64,000 nt of DNA from NCBI RefSeq assembly GCF_000314995.1, contig NZ_BAEO01000027.1, positions 113,733 through 177,732 on the forward strand, given 5' to 3'. Both the position numbers and the translations under genes were made by a program. This document shows, one piece after another, positions 25,453-35,347 of the stretch. The notes below the pieces were generated by a model, which was not told the DNA's origin, made no database searches, and saw only the letters and a program-made list of their open reading frames with translations. The stretch comes from Paraglaciecola arctica BSs20135. Lineage in GTDB: Bacteria > Pseudomonadota > Gammaproteobacteria > Enterobacterales > Alteromonadaceae. Within the stretch, counting starts at the first letter, position 1, and each line of letters begins with the position of its first letter.

Positions 25453-25794
25453 ATGATGCTAACGCTGGCGACTCAATTAGTTGTACCAATATATTTTGAC
25501 TATCTGGATATCATAAATCATTTTGCAAAAACGCAGTTCCGAGCGGAAAACGCGGTCGAGCTATCGTCGAATGAGTTCAATGTCGACGACGGGAAAAATG
25601 ACTTACGAGCTTACTGGAATCAGCATGACCGCAGTTTTAGGTTCATTGCGCGATATAAAAAAGAGGCTGGACGGATGGAGCGATGCGTCAAAAGATTTAT
25701 TGAACAAAACCCAGCGTTACAAGTTAAAACTGAAAAACGTGTTTTCAGCACTGAATATGTTTTAACGCTATCGAAAGAGAATAAAAAGCGATGA
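25453..25794 (+). CDS. Hypothetical protein
   Basis: This 113-residue basic protein is not recognised. ATG at 25453 (a second ATG follows directly) has AAAGGAAAA upstream; the frame is open further 5' but without a better site. The segment FRFIARYKKEAGRMERCVKR and the lysine-rich end suggest nucleic-acid contact, which is only an impression. It follows the 82-residue gene by 68 bases. Confidence 0.5.
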   Translation: MMLTLATQLVVPIYFDYLDIINHFAKTQFRAENAVELSSNEFNVDDGKNDLRAYWNQHDRSFRFIARYKKEAGRMERCVKRFIEQNPALQVKTEKRVFSTEYVLTLSKENKKR

Positions 25795-25959
25795 AAGTGA
25801 ATTTGTCGTTTGTCAAAAAGTCACCGAATTGACACAAATTGATTAGAAAACATGTATTTCAATTGACACGGGTTGTGCGCGCGACCTTTCAGCATATTGA
25901 AAAAGCAAGGCGGCGCATTAATTTTTTTCAAAAAAACTACAACTTGGAGATACTTAAAA

Positions 25960-26847
25960 ATGACTATTAGAATTTATTGCCCCCGCCTTAAAACGAATAA
26001 AGCGCACGCCAAAAACCTACAGTGGTCGCTTGGCCTCAGTCTAGGTATAGCGCAATCCATCATTTCGCATATGTACGGCTGTATTAATTGGGCAACGTTA
26101 AAAAAGTAGTCTGGGAAAAATATCGACCTTTCCAATACATTGCTCCCCATGCATTTTTTGAAACCAAAAGAAACGGCGGCATTTCATATTTTGGTAGATA
26201 AATACAAAACTGATCTACATTCTGCCCATAAAATGGGTGTCTACCTACCAGATGACCTGCTGTCACTTATAGTGAATAAAAAAAGTGGTGCCATCGAACA
26301 CCATCAAATAGAACAAATATTAAATCATTACGCAGAAGGTGAGCAAACTTTTGATTGCTTCTTAGACTCAATAGGGGGGGCAGAAAATGGGGCCAGCTAT
26401 GTCACAAATTACCTTCATTTGAGGAAATACTCGAATAGACCTATAAACTTTTGGCTAAATAATTCCACATACCAGCAAAATTTTTATGCTTACTATGAAT
26501 TTCAGGGGGAAAATTTGCACGTCAGGGTCGAAGAGTGGGATACGGCTTTGTGTATCCCTAATACCGAAGTGTATATCACCAACAGCAGTTGGTATGTCGA
26601 TTTTATGCATGGCTATCTAGACCTACTTGCCCGGCAATTTGTAGCGCGAGGGTATAAACCAACATTTGAAATATTCAAAATACAACATACTCGGCTCTCA
26701 GATCTCGGTTTAGAGCATGAAGATAATAATCACCCTCAGCATGGAGTATACAAGCTGGTTCGACGACTTTTCGCCAACAGCAATGCAATTCTTAATGGGA
26801 ATTATAACGACCTTACAGATAAAGAAGGGGTGAAAATTGCTTACTAG
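25960..26847 (+). pseudogene. Unknown gene of 295 codons interrupted by one in-frame TAG
   Basis: ATG at 25960 follows TTGGAGA and gives 49 residues ending INWATLKK, then TAG at 26107-26109. The same frame continues without break to 26847, and residues from PMHFLKPKETAAFHILVDKY on look like real coding sequence (about 235 aa). The short first part resembles the N-terminal tag of some plasmid/island proteins ('LSLG.AQ..IS..YG...W..LKK'). Either a nonsense pseudogene, a stop suppressed in the host, or two genes. The function is not recognised. Confidence 0.6.
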
Positions 26848-27007
26848 AAAAATTCATTTCCAACGATTTGATTAGACTCTTGTTAATATTAGCGAGTACA
26901 GTGCATGCCTGATTGTGAAACTACTCATGAAATAATGCATTGTGATGTGCAAATAATTTGGCTAGAAGTAGTGGTCAATCATTTTGGCCACTATAAGGTG
27001 AACAATT

Positions 27008-27241
27008 ATGATTAACGAGTTAGATGTGATGGCAGTTTCCGAGGATGTAGAGCGTGATAGCCTATCTGGAAATTTAACCAAACAGTTACTGGCCGAGGGA
27101 CACACGCTATATGGCAAAAACCTCAAATTTCCCGGCTACATTGAGAGAATAACACCAGATGGGCGAATATCTCTAGGTAAATGGAGAAACGGCCAATTCG
27201 AGGCAGAGATAAGCGTGCTAGCTGACTTATTCAAAAATTGA
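27008..27241 (+). CDS. Small hypothetical protein
   Basis: This 77-residue acidic protein has ATG at 27008 preceded by AAGGTG. The second half (YGKNLKFPGYIERITPDGRISLGKW) reads like a compact beta-domain. Not recognised. It ends the plus-strand group and converges with the helicase gene across a hairpin. Confidence 0.55.
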   Translation: MINELDVMAVSEDVERDSLSGNLTKQLLAEGHTLYGKNLKFPGYIERITPDGRISLGKWRNGQFEAEISVLADLFKN

Positions 27242-27292
27242 GATGTTAATTAAACCTGAAGTAATAGCTATCGCACTAAGCTTTATGAATCA

Positions 27293-27327
27293 GTTGCTTT
27301 TCACGAATTAAAATTCGTCCAAGCAAC
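27293..27327. terminator. Hairpin between convergent genes
   Basis: GTTGCTT and ACGAATT pair with AATTCGT and AAGCAAC, giving a long stem with small internal loops. It lies between the ends of the 77-residue gene and the helicase gene and could terminate both, though the T-run is weak. Confidence 0.5.
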
Positions 27328-27351
27328 CGATTTTCATAATTAAATGTGAAT

Positions 27352-29529
27352 TCACTTCAAAAGTTCGCTTAAGTAAGTTTTTCTTGTGTCTGATTCTGCT
27401 TCTCTTGTTACAGCGTCTTCAAATTGCTTTGCTGTACCAACGATTTCTACTGAATTTTCAGCTCGTGTTATCGCTGTGTAAAACCAATCCCTTTTTATAT
27501 AGCGGCTGGACAGTGCAATGATTACATTCGAAAATTGACTGCCCTGAGCTTTGTGAACTGTCATCGAATACCCAAGACGCATTGAATCTAATAAATCTAA
27601 ATCAATATCTATTTTTTCATTAGTATCATCAATACGAACAACGCCAAATTTGTCAGCGGACTTATGTGTTATCGCCACTAATCTGCCGAAACTGCCGTTT
27701 TGTATGCCTTTTTCTTGATTGTTTTTAATAAATAGAATCGGGTCATTGAGTCTTAGTCCGCTTTTTTGATACTCATTTTCAATGCTCACCATCATTTCTT
27801 TTCCGCACGAATTAACCGTCTCTTGCACTAATTTATTTATGTTTTTAACCATTGGGTTTGTTGCGGCAATAATCTTTGTTTCAACAGAACTTTCCGAGAA
27901 CAACAAAGCACATGTTTCAACTATATTCTTAGCATATACATTGTTAAATTTGATGTTATTTTTAGTTAGCTCGCTTGGTATAATTCCTGCTCTAATTTCA
28001 GCTGAATATTCAATTATTCCTGTAGATTCTTTTTGGCGCTTAACAACGTCCAACTCAACACATTCAATGACATTAGACTTGAGCATGTCTGCGAGCAATA
28101 AACCTGCTCCTATAGGTGGAAGCTGAGCTGGGTCACCGATCAGGATCAATCGGACATGCGGACTAATGTGATTGATAATCTGATACATACTTGCAATATC
28201 AACCATGGATGCTTCATCAATAACAACTACTGTATCGTTAGGGCAAACGAGCGGGTCTTCCCGTAAAAGCCTTGCTATTGTTGATGTTTGCAGCCCAATT
28301 GATTGATGCAAACGCATTGCTGCTTTACCCGAAAGTGCTACCGCTTTAATATTATATCCAAGGAGTTCATACGCTTTAAGCACTGTTCTAAGAACCGTTG
28401 TTTTTCCTGTACCTGCCCCCCCAATAATGCAGGATACGTTATGCTCATGAGCACTAAAAATCGCTTCAACTTGTTTTTCTTCGAGCGGAAGTGGCTCTGA
28501 CTCAATTGCCCAGTTAACAGCAGTTGCAACACGCTCATCGAAAAGGGTTTTTTTAGCATTTAATTTCAGAAGTCGTTTAGCAATCACCTGTTCCATTAAA
28601 AAAGTTGGAGTGTAGTGATAGTGTCCTGTGAGCGGATTTAGGTAATAACAAAGATTCTTACCAGCAATTTGCAATGCTTGTGCAGCTAAGTCATGACAGT
28701 CATTATCTTCGTCGCCAGTTGTTTTGTTTTTTAGTAATTCTTTGACTTTCTCATATATATCTCCATGAGTCGCAACAGTGTGCCCCTTATCATTCACTTC
28801 AGCCCTCATGACATGCCCCACAGCCCCTATAAGCCTTCCCAAAGAATCTTTAGCTACTTTAAATTCTCTCTTTGCAAGCTCATCGGCTTCACTAAATGTC
28901 ATGCCGAACTCTACCAAAATGTGAGGATTCTTTTTTATCGCTTCAATTGAATCTTTTTTATGATATTTGAAAAGTCGCTGTGTAATCGTCGGATGAATAT
29001 GTTTTGAAGCAAGATAATTGGCAAACTTGAGGTTTTCATATTTTTCATATCCTTTCTGAAGCCCAGCTATTTGTTTATTTGTCAGTACTGATTCCAGCTC
29101 AGTCGTTTCTTTTTTATCGAGTAGTATGTATAAACGTTGTTTGAATTTATCCCAAAGTCTACGCGCATATACGTCCCCAATGCCTTCAAAATCCTTTGTC
29201 TTAGCAATAAATCGAATAAATTCTTCGCCAGTTATTGGTAACTCAATGCTAACCTTGTGTGCAATGTCACATGTGATTTTAGTCTGCTCATATGCGTTGC
29301 CATCAGCCATATCTCTGAACACTTGCTCTTGACTGAATTTGCCTAGCAATTTCCAGTGCTGCCCGACCTGAGCGTGATATGGCAACATGATAGTGGGGAC
29401 TGTAGCAACTAAATACGCTTTTGCTGACTTAGTTCTGTAGCTATTTGTTTTGAGCAGTACAGCATATATTTTTGTATTAGAATTTTCTTTGAAGAACGAT
29501 GTAATGCGGATCGGAATTGTAACGGACAT
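27352..29529 (-). CDS. RecD-like SF1B DNA helicase in the recombinase operon
   Basis: This 725-residue protein combines an N-terminal region with helix-hairpin-helix-like segments (FEGIGDVYARRLWDKF) and a SF1B helicase: Walker A GGAGTGKTTVLRTVL near residue 370, Walker B VVVIDEASMVD, motif III LILIGDPAQLPPIGAG, and motif VI GYSMTVHKAQGSQF...YTAITRAENSV. This is the RecD2/TraA-like layout for 5'-3' DNA unwinding. It lies two bases after a small coiled-coil gene at the end of the recombinase operon, so it probably helps in island excision, transfer or replication, which is inference. Confidence 0.85.
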   Translation of the reverse strand: MSVTIPIRITSFFKENSNTKIYAVLLKTNSYRTKSAKAYLVATVPTIMLPYHAQVGQHWKLLGKFSQEQVFRDMADGNAYEQTKITCDIAHKVSIELPITGEEFIRFIAKTKDFEGIGDVYARRLWDKFKQRLYILLDKKETTELESVLTNKQIAGLQKGYEKYENLKFANYLASKHIHPTITQRLFKYHKKDSIEAIKKNPHILVEFGMTFSEADELAKREFKVAKDSLGRLIGAVGHVMRAEVNDKGHTVATHGDIYEKVKELLKNKTTGDEDNDCHDLAAQALQIAGKNLCYYLNPLTGHYHYTPTFLMEQVIAKRLLKLNAKKTLFDERVATAVNWAIESEPLPLEEKQVEAIFSAHEHNVSCIIGGAGTGKTTVLRTVLKAYELLGYNIKAVALSGKAAMRLHQSIGLQTSTIARLLREDPLVCPNDTVVVIDEASMVDIASMYQIINHISPHVRLILIGDPAQLPPIGAGLLLADMLKSNVIECVELDVVKRQKESTGIIEYSAEIRAGIIPSELTKNNIKFNNVYAKNIVETCALLFSESSVETKIIAATNPMVKNINKLVQETVNSCGKEMMVSIENEYQKSGLRLNDPILFIKNNQEKGIQNGSFGRLVAITHKSADKFGVVRIDDTNEKIDIDLDLLDSMRLGYSMTVHKAQGSQFSNVIIALSSRYIKRDWFYTAITRAENSVEIVGTAKQFEDAVTREAESDTRKTYLSELLK

Positions 29530-29531
29530 AT

Positions 29532-29957
29532 CTAGTCCTTGAAAAAGTCAGAAAGCACATCTGATGTTTCACTGAAACGCTCAAGTTTATCGAGCTTTGC
29601 TTTTAGTTGAACCACTGTTTTTTCAAGATAAGCGTTTTGTCTGGTTAGGGCGACTATATCCTTCGCATTGTAATCATAAGCCTTTGGCTCCGTAACGACA
29701 ATCTCAGCCGACTTATCTAAAAGTTTTGGGAGAACGCCTCTTTCACGCAAATCCTCCTCAAGAGCCTCCAGAGAGGTTACAATGAGCGGGTTTGTGTATA
29801 GTGATGACTTACAAAAGCCTGCTTGTTTAGCTATATCTACTTTATTCAACTTCCCGCCGCGCACAATAGCCGCCAACTCATCCATCGGAGTGTTTTTTTT
29901 CCATACCTCGAACTTTTCAACGTTTATTTTTCCTAACTGCTGTCCGTTCGCCATCAC
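29532..29957 (-). CDS. Small HTH/coiled-coil protein of the recombinase operon (TnpC-like position)
   Basis: This 141-residue protein has a helix-turn-helix-like segment (LNKVDIAKQAGFCKSSLYTN) followed by EALEEDLRERGVLP and a C-terminal leucine-rich coiled coil (ALTRQNAYLEKTVVQLKAKL). The layout resembles the small 'VPA1267 family' and TnpC-type helper proteins found with multi-recombinase elements; that match is from memory and not verified. It overlaps the upstream gene by four bases and is two bases from the helicase. Likely an accessory DNA-binding factor. Confidence 0.6.
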   Translation of the reverse strand: MMANGQQLGKINVEKFEVWKKNTPMDELAAIVRGGKLNKVDIAKQAGFCKSSLYTNPLIVTSLEALEEDLRERGVLPKLLDKSAEIVVTEPKAYDYNAKDIVALTRQNAYLEKTVVQLKAKLDKLERFSETSDVLSDFFKD

Positions 29958-30454
29958 TGAAGTCCTAATTTCTTAATATCGCTTAAAGGCATTTTTTTTA
30001 ATAAATCGTCATAAAAATCACTTAGCTTTTTATCTTTCAATTCGTCATATTCTTGCTGTAAGTTTTGCGCTTTCTTTATGACTTCCTTCTTGTCAAGAGC
30101 ACGTAATCCGACTTTCTTGATACGTTCATTTTTCTTTATTTCCAACTCTTCATTTATATCATCTAAATACTTATTTAGAGCTTCAGAGTAAGAGTTACGA
30201 CCAGCTCCAAACACCCCTGTTCTTCCTTGGGAGATCATGTTAATTACCTCCTTCTGTGTAATTTGATATGGGCCTTTGAGTCTGTATCTTGCTGCATTGT
30301 TGTGTTTCTTAATGTAAGACAGTTTTTCAAGTTTTAGAGTATTGATTGCGTTGTATGCACCCAGCGATGCATTATCTTTGTTGACCCAATTGGGTAGGGC
30401 GTCATCTTTTTGATTAGCGCCTTCTTCTTCCCCTAAAATATCTAACAAACTCAT
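29954..30454 (-). CDS. Small charged protein of the recombinase operon (GmtX candidate)
   Basis: This 166-residue, highly charged protein has a conserved-looking middle (YQITQKEVINMISQGRTGVF) and a helical C-terminus with many K/E/D. No known domain is recognised. Four-base overlaps with both neighbours fix its place in the operon. By position and size it could be the GmtX partner of a gamma-mobile-trio-type element; that name is tentative. Confidence 0.55.
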   Translation of the reverse strand: MSLLDILGEEEGANQKDDALPNWVNKDNASLGAYNAINTLKLEKLSYIKKHNNAARYRLKGPYQITQKEVINMISQGRTGVFGAGRNSYSEALNKYLDDINEELEIKKNERIKKVGLRALDKKEVIKKAQNLQQEYDELKDKKLSDFYDDLLKKMPLSDIKKLGLQ

Positions 30455-33138
30455 GCTATTGCCTCCATTTCATTTGAAATATTAAGCGCTGATTGCATAT
30501 CTTCGATATATCTCTCATTCCTTTTTGCCTTGTTGTTTTTATCGAGCTGTCTCAGTGTTTTAATGGTTTCTTTAACAATACGTTGACTCTCAGCCTTAAA
30601 AATAAGCGGCATTGGTTGTTTTAATGCAGTGACGTGATTTGCAATATTTATAATAATGAAAGCAACATGCTCTTGTTCCACAAGGTGATTAGTGCAGCCG
30701 ATACAAAACTCAACTCCAGCCTTATCCCTTTGAGGAATACCTTCTTCAGCACATTTAGCTCTATGCTTGTTTCTGCTTTTTAACATGCAAAAGCCCCATG
30801 GGTTGGCTTTTATATCTTCTATCTCAAGATGTGCAAATTCGCGTAAAGCATGACCGTATTGCTCAGAAGTAACCACTTTGGTTTGCTTTAATATCCTTCT
30901 TAAGTAAACATCCATCTTTCCACCGAAATCACGGCTTCTATCGGATTTCATGGCATGTAAATGTGAAGTTAAAATGGAGCTTATAACTCGTCTTTTGGCT
31001 AACTCTTCTGATGTTTGCATGTGTTTTTCTCGCAAATATCTACGAAAAAATTGTCCTCCAAAATGCTTGAAATTTGTACGTATTAACCAACCAACATCAC
31101 CAGAATAACGTCGATAAACACACTCAGCCCATATATGCCTAAATGCATGCGGTGTAGGATATGCACAGTCTGATTTTATAGTATTGAAGATATCATTTAG
31201 ACTGCCGCGATCAATTTTTTCGTTTGGTGCAAGTCCTCCTAAATATTCCTTTTGTTCGTGTGATAATCGTTCATCCCAAACAACACGAACATCATGACTC
31301 ATAGTCTTGTTGCAATACGCATTTATCAAAAATGTACCTGTATGACCATTGTTTGAATTGATAATTCCAGCGGCTATCAACTTAGGCAGATCGGCTCTCA
31401 CCTTACGCATGACATCACGTAAATTCTGGGTTTTACTGGACGGTGGATAGCGCTCGATTAACTCCAATAAAGTAGCCCTTTCAGACATTGTCAGTATGTC
31501 TTCAGCTACTTTTACTTGCAATTTGTCAAGCATATCTAGCTCAACAAAATAAATATAATTATCAGTAAAATGTTGCCATCCCGCAATACTGGCAACATTT
31601 GCCTTCACCCCTATATCAATATCTTGACTACCTATGTCACTCTTAAACAGCATAGCTTGTGTATCATTTGAACAATGAAGTGCTTGCAACTGTTTTAACA
31701 AAATGTATGAATTTATTGTTATCTCTCGATTGATCTTTGTTTCACCTGCCGTTTTCGGTACTTTCCACTTCACTTGAAATCGAATTGGGTAACGCACTTG
31801 ATCTAGCACGTCGTGGTTACGCGAGAGATGAATTGCAGTTTCCGGAAATGTATATTCTGATTCTCGCCACCCTAACAAAGCCATGATATTCGTAAAACCA
31901 AATCTTCCGATTGTTGTGTCAAACATAGCAATTGAAGATATATTTGTATCAGGCCTAACGATTACTGTGCGCTTAACGATCTCTTCGGTCAGGTTTTTCT
32001 TTTCAACTTCAAATTTGTTAATACTAAGCTTTGAACAGTCAGCTAGGTAATTTAAAGAATCAGTAAAATCATCTATTAATTGTTGCTCTGAGATGCTGGA
32101 GTGGGCTAAACCAATAGACAATAGCGATTTTACAAACGATTTATTTTCTTCATTACTGGCAAGCCCAAGTCTCCCAATAAGAGTTTCTAGTGACGAGTCA
32201 CTAAAAAGTGCAAATTGCTTTACTGCGAACATATAGTGGCTTTCATAAGTCAATGCCACTCTTTTGTTAATTTCATTAAAAGCCTTCTGATTTGCACTTA
32301 TCATTCTTTTTTGTTCTTCAGAATGAGTTCCCAAGAATGCAGCCCGAATCAGTTTAAGATTGTGATGACTATCTACATATCCACCCAAAATGTATGATTT
32401 TTGGTTCATCACTTGAGCTACTGCATAGGATCTAAAAAACTGTTCGTTAAATAATTCATTTAAATGGTTGATGTAATGCTGACCAATATCCAGCGTTAAA
32501 AAATTGAATGACGCACCTTCTGAATAATCTGCATAAGACATATCTGCATGAGACAAAAGCAATTCGTTTAATGATCGTATTAACTTCTTGTTAGATATGG
32601 CTTGTATTAACTCGCTTTGCATTCCCAATGATTTACAACATATTGCTATATTATGTGGATCAAAGCTCCTAAATAAGGCTACACCATTGACCCCCATTCT
32701 TTTTGACAACCCTTTTTCATTGACCGAATGCGTTAACATGATTTCTAAAAAGGCAGACAGTGATTGCGCTGTTACTGTATTAATGTTTTCTTGCTTCAAA
32801 AAAGCAAATAACGTAAGAAGATTTTGAAAAACAATTTTCATATTCTTATTACTTTCAACATTGATTACAGCATCACACCACTGTATCCATGCTAGTGTGG
32901 AGGTTTTTATTGAAAATTTCTGTCCATCTACAGTGATAGTGTAATGCGCCCCTGAACTGAATGCTGGCAAGTCAAACCAACCAAAATTGAAAGTGTGGTT
33001 GGTTTTATCTTTTAGCACTAAAACGTCATCAAATGCTTCACCGCTTTCGGGAGTCATACCTGCTACTTGAGTCTTTAGATTGATGTAAAGTGTTGTTTCT
33101 TCGAAGTTCTTTGTTTTTGCAAGATAGGTGACTGTCAT
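30451..33138 (-). CDS. Large recombinase-like protein with C-terminal integrase-like motifs
   Basis: This 895-residue protein ends in a region with tyrosine-recombinase-like motifs: TPHAFRHIWAECVYRRYSGD (HxxRH) followed about 25 residues later by FKHFGGQFFRRYLRE, which resembles the terminal histidine/tyrosine segment. A cysteine pair in VEFCIGCTNHLVEQEH may bind metal near the C-terminus. The N-terminal 500 residues are not recognised. It follows the 724-residue gene by five bases and overlaps the next by four. Likely one of the large partners of a three-recombinase mobile element (GmtZ or VPA1269-type); exact family not verified. Confidence 0.65.
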   Translation of the reverse strand: MTVTYLAKTKNFEETTLYINLKTQVAGMTPESGEAFDDVLVLKDKTNHTFNFGWFDLPAFSSGAHYTITVDGQKFSIKTSTLAWIQWCDAVINVESNKNMKIVFQNLLTLFAFLKQENINTVTAQSLSAFLEIMLTHSVNEKGLSKRMGVNGVALFRSFDPHNIAICCKSLGMQSELIQAISNKKLIRSLNELLLSHADMSYADYSEGASFNFLTLDIGQHYINHLNELFNEQFFRSYAVAQVMNQKSYILGGYVDSHHNLKLIRAAFLGTHSEEQKRMISANQKAFNEINKRVALTYESHYMFAVKQFALFSDSSLETLIGRLGLASNEENKSFVKSLLSIGLAHSSISEQQLIDDFTDSLNYLADCSKLSINKFEVEKKNLTEEIVKRTVIVRPDTNISSIAMFDTTIGRFGFTNIMALLGWRESEYTFPETAIHLSRNHDVLDQVRYPIRFQVKWKVPKTAGETKINREITINSYILLKQLQALHCSNDTQAMLFKSDIGSQDIDIGVKANVASIAGWQHFTDNYIYFVELDMLDKLQVKVAEDILTMSERATLLELIERYPPSSKTQNLRDVMRKVRADLPKLIAAGIINSNNGHTGTFLINAYCNKTMSHDVRVVWDERLSHEQKEYLGGLAPNEKIDRGSLNDIFNTIKSDCAYPTPHAFRHIWAECVYRRYSGDVGWLIRTNFKHFGGQFFRRYLREKHMQTSEELAKRRVISSILTSHLHAMKSDRSRDFGGKMDVYLRRILKQTKVVTSEQYGHALREFAHLEIEDIKANPWGFCMLKSRNKHRAKCAEEGIPQRDKAGVEFCIGCTNHLVEQEHVAFIIINIANHVTALKQPMPLIFKAESQRIVKETIKTLRQLDKNNKAKRNERYIEDMQSALNISNEMEAIA

Positions 33139-33143
33139 AATTT

Positions 33144-35318
33144 TTATGCTCTAATTTGCGATAAGAATAAATCGGGCAATAAAGGTTTATACTGCTCATA
33201 AGCAGAATTACCTTCGATGACCATTTGTTTTGATATTAAATTAGTTAGCACATACTCTCTCCACTCTGCTTCAACTAAAACATACTTCTCTAGATAAGAT
33301 GGATTATAAATTGCGAGTGCTTTAAAGTGTTTTTTAGCTTGTTCTATGTAGTGCAAGAAGTTAACAACTGTCTCAACGCTATCTATCACTGTAATCGCAT
33401 CACCTTCCTCATCCATCGGTTCTTTATTTTCATGCACATCTAGATTATTGAACGGCAGCACAGTTCCCTCGGCCTCAGTTATAAGTTGAGTTCTTATCTG
33501 TCTCTCTGATATTTTTTGGCTAAGCTCTATCACGTTAGGCTTGAATGCTATATTTTCAATATCTTCCATCACGAATCGCATCAATCGTCCTGCTGTATTT
33601 TTATGCTCTACATTCTGCTCAGAAAAATAAACGTCATGTTCAGTTTTACCTGTGTGTGAGTTGTCATTAACCAGTTTACCAACCCTGAAGTCATTACTAG
33701 TACCATGAACAGCAGCAGTTTTAATCATAGAGCCAGTAAACCAGTTAATTGGTGCCCATAAAGCTACTAGTTTTTGATAGGTTTCAGCACTTGCATCATC
33801 ATATCCTTGCGCTTTTCTATGTTTTGACCATTGAGACATTTTTAAGTCAACATTCTCAAACAAGCAGTTAATTAAGCTTATAAATACCGCTCCAACCTCT
33901 TGTTGTCGTAATCTTGTTTTAAGACGCTGGTTGCACGTCTTGCCTGATAAGAGTGTCAACATTCTTCCGATTACCCCAGCTTCGGTAAATGGCGATTTAT
34001 CTACATCATTTGATGTTAAGGATGCTAATTTATCGGTAGCTTTTCTGTTTTGTAAAAATATCAATAACGCCTTACCCAAAGGCTGCGTAGTATCTAATGT
34101 CCCTGTTCTTTTAAAACCTTGTGCTCTAGACTTCCAATAGTCACAACTTAAGTGAGTTGTTTTTGTTGCTGTGCCTTGAAAAATATAGTCTGAGTAACTT
34201 AATTTTCTAGCATCGCTCGCTTGCACAGTTTGAGCACAATTAAGCCAGTAGAAACAAATCTCTTCTGCTTTACTTACGGGGAATGATTTTTGCTCACCTT
34301 TAATATACTTTTCCAGTTGCATGATAAAAGCATCATCAAAAATAGTCGCCTTTTGGAAATTATTTACGTCTTTTTTCTCAACATAAGATTTAATACTTAA
34401 ATTCTTTCCATTATTCAACGCTTTAGAAACGTAATATTTACGGTCTTCACAGCAAAAATCATGCAGTAACACTTCTAATGATTGTTCACTGACAACATGT
34501 GCATTTCGAGTCACTGAATATAGAATTTCTCTATAAAGTTTATTTCTTCTATATTGTTCATTTTTATCAGTGATAGTAGAAATTACCATACCTACATTAA
34601 AACCGTTTTGCGCTAATGTATCAGCAAGATCCCGACTCACTTCTTGCAGAATCAGCATTAATTCGGCAATAGTCTGATTGAAGGATTGCATTAATAATCG
34701 AGGGGATGCCAAGCGTAGGTATACTTTTTCTTTACCCTCTTGAGCCATTTTTGCTCTTAACCAGTTTACTTGCGAAAACCAACTTGTTAGGGGAAATTGT
34801 TCCCGTTCTAAAGGATTTAATTTAGTGGCACGAACTATGGATTGTAAGGTTATAATTTGCTCTGCTTTTAAAGAGGTCAATGATTGAGCAGCTTTAATAA
34901 AAGACAGTAGAAATACTGCTCCACTACCTGAAAGACCTAAATCCACAAGATATGTTTCAAAATCCTTAATAATTTTGAATTTACTCCTGTAAATTTTATA
35001 TTGATTAACGAACGCGGTGATTTTATGAAAACGATCTGAAATTTCTTTTAACTTCCGACTGCCAAAGTCATTCGGGTGCGCATTAACATGAGCAAAATAC
35101 AAACAAACAGCGCCAAATATCAATTGTGCTGTTTCATCCTCGCTAGTGCATATGTAAGTCACTTCAATTGCACGCGCAGGTTTACCGATAGAAATGCTTT
35201 TTGGCAGCGCTGGGATTATTACAACGTTTGCCTCTGTATGATTGTCTAATGACTTATTAAATGCAGACCTGATTTGACGTACTTCATTTTCACATTCAGA
35301 GATTGTTGTTTTGTCCAT
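33144..35318 (-). CDS. Large partner protein of the island recombinase
   Basis: This 724-residue soluble protein is second in the recombinase operon, 29 bases after the broken recombinase. It lacks a clear catalytic set, but the segment NDNSHTGKTEHDVYFSEQNV resembles the histidine/tyrosine end of tyrosine recombinases in degenerate form, as in Tn554-type second recombinases. It is a candidate GmtZ-like protein of a gamma-mobile-trio-type element. The assignment rests on gene order and overall look. Confidence 0.55.
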   Translation of the reverse strand: MDKTTISECENEVRQIRSAFNKSLDNHTEANVVIIPALPKSISIGKPARAIEVTYICTSEDETAQLIFGAVCLYFAHVNAHPNDFGSRKLKEISDRFHKITAFVNQYKIYRSKFKIIKDFETYLVDLGLSGSGAVFLLSFIKAAQSLTSLKAEQIITLQSIVRATKLNPLEREQFPLTSWFSQVNWLRAKMAQEGKEKVYLRLASPRLLMQSFNQTIAELMLILQEVSRDLADTLAQNGFNVGMVISTITDKNEQYRRNKLYREILYSVTRNAHVVSEQSLEVLLHDFCCEDRKYYVSKALNNGKNLSIKSYVEKKDVNNFQKATIFDDAFIMQLEKYIKGEQKSFPVSKAEEICFYWLNCAQTVQASDARKLSYSDYIFQGTATKTTHLSCDYWKSRAQGFKRTGTLDTTQPLGKALLIFLQNRKATDKLASLTSNDVDKSPFTEAGVIGRMLTLLSGKTCNQRLKTRLRQQEVGAVFISLINCLFENVDLKMSQWSKHRKAQGYDDASAETYQKLVALWAPINWFTGSMIKTAAVHGTSNDFRVGKLVNDNSHTGKTEHDVYFSEQNVEHKNTAGRLMRFVMEDIENIAFKPNVIELSQKISERQIRTQLITEAEGTVLPFNNLDVHENKEPMDEEGDAITVIDSVETVVNFLHYIEQAKKHFKALAIYNPSYLEKYVLVEAEWREYVLTNLISKQMVIEGNSAYEQYKPLLPDLFLSQIRA

Positions 35319-35347
35319 CTAATCCTCTTTGACTAACCGTCGCCATT

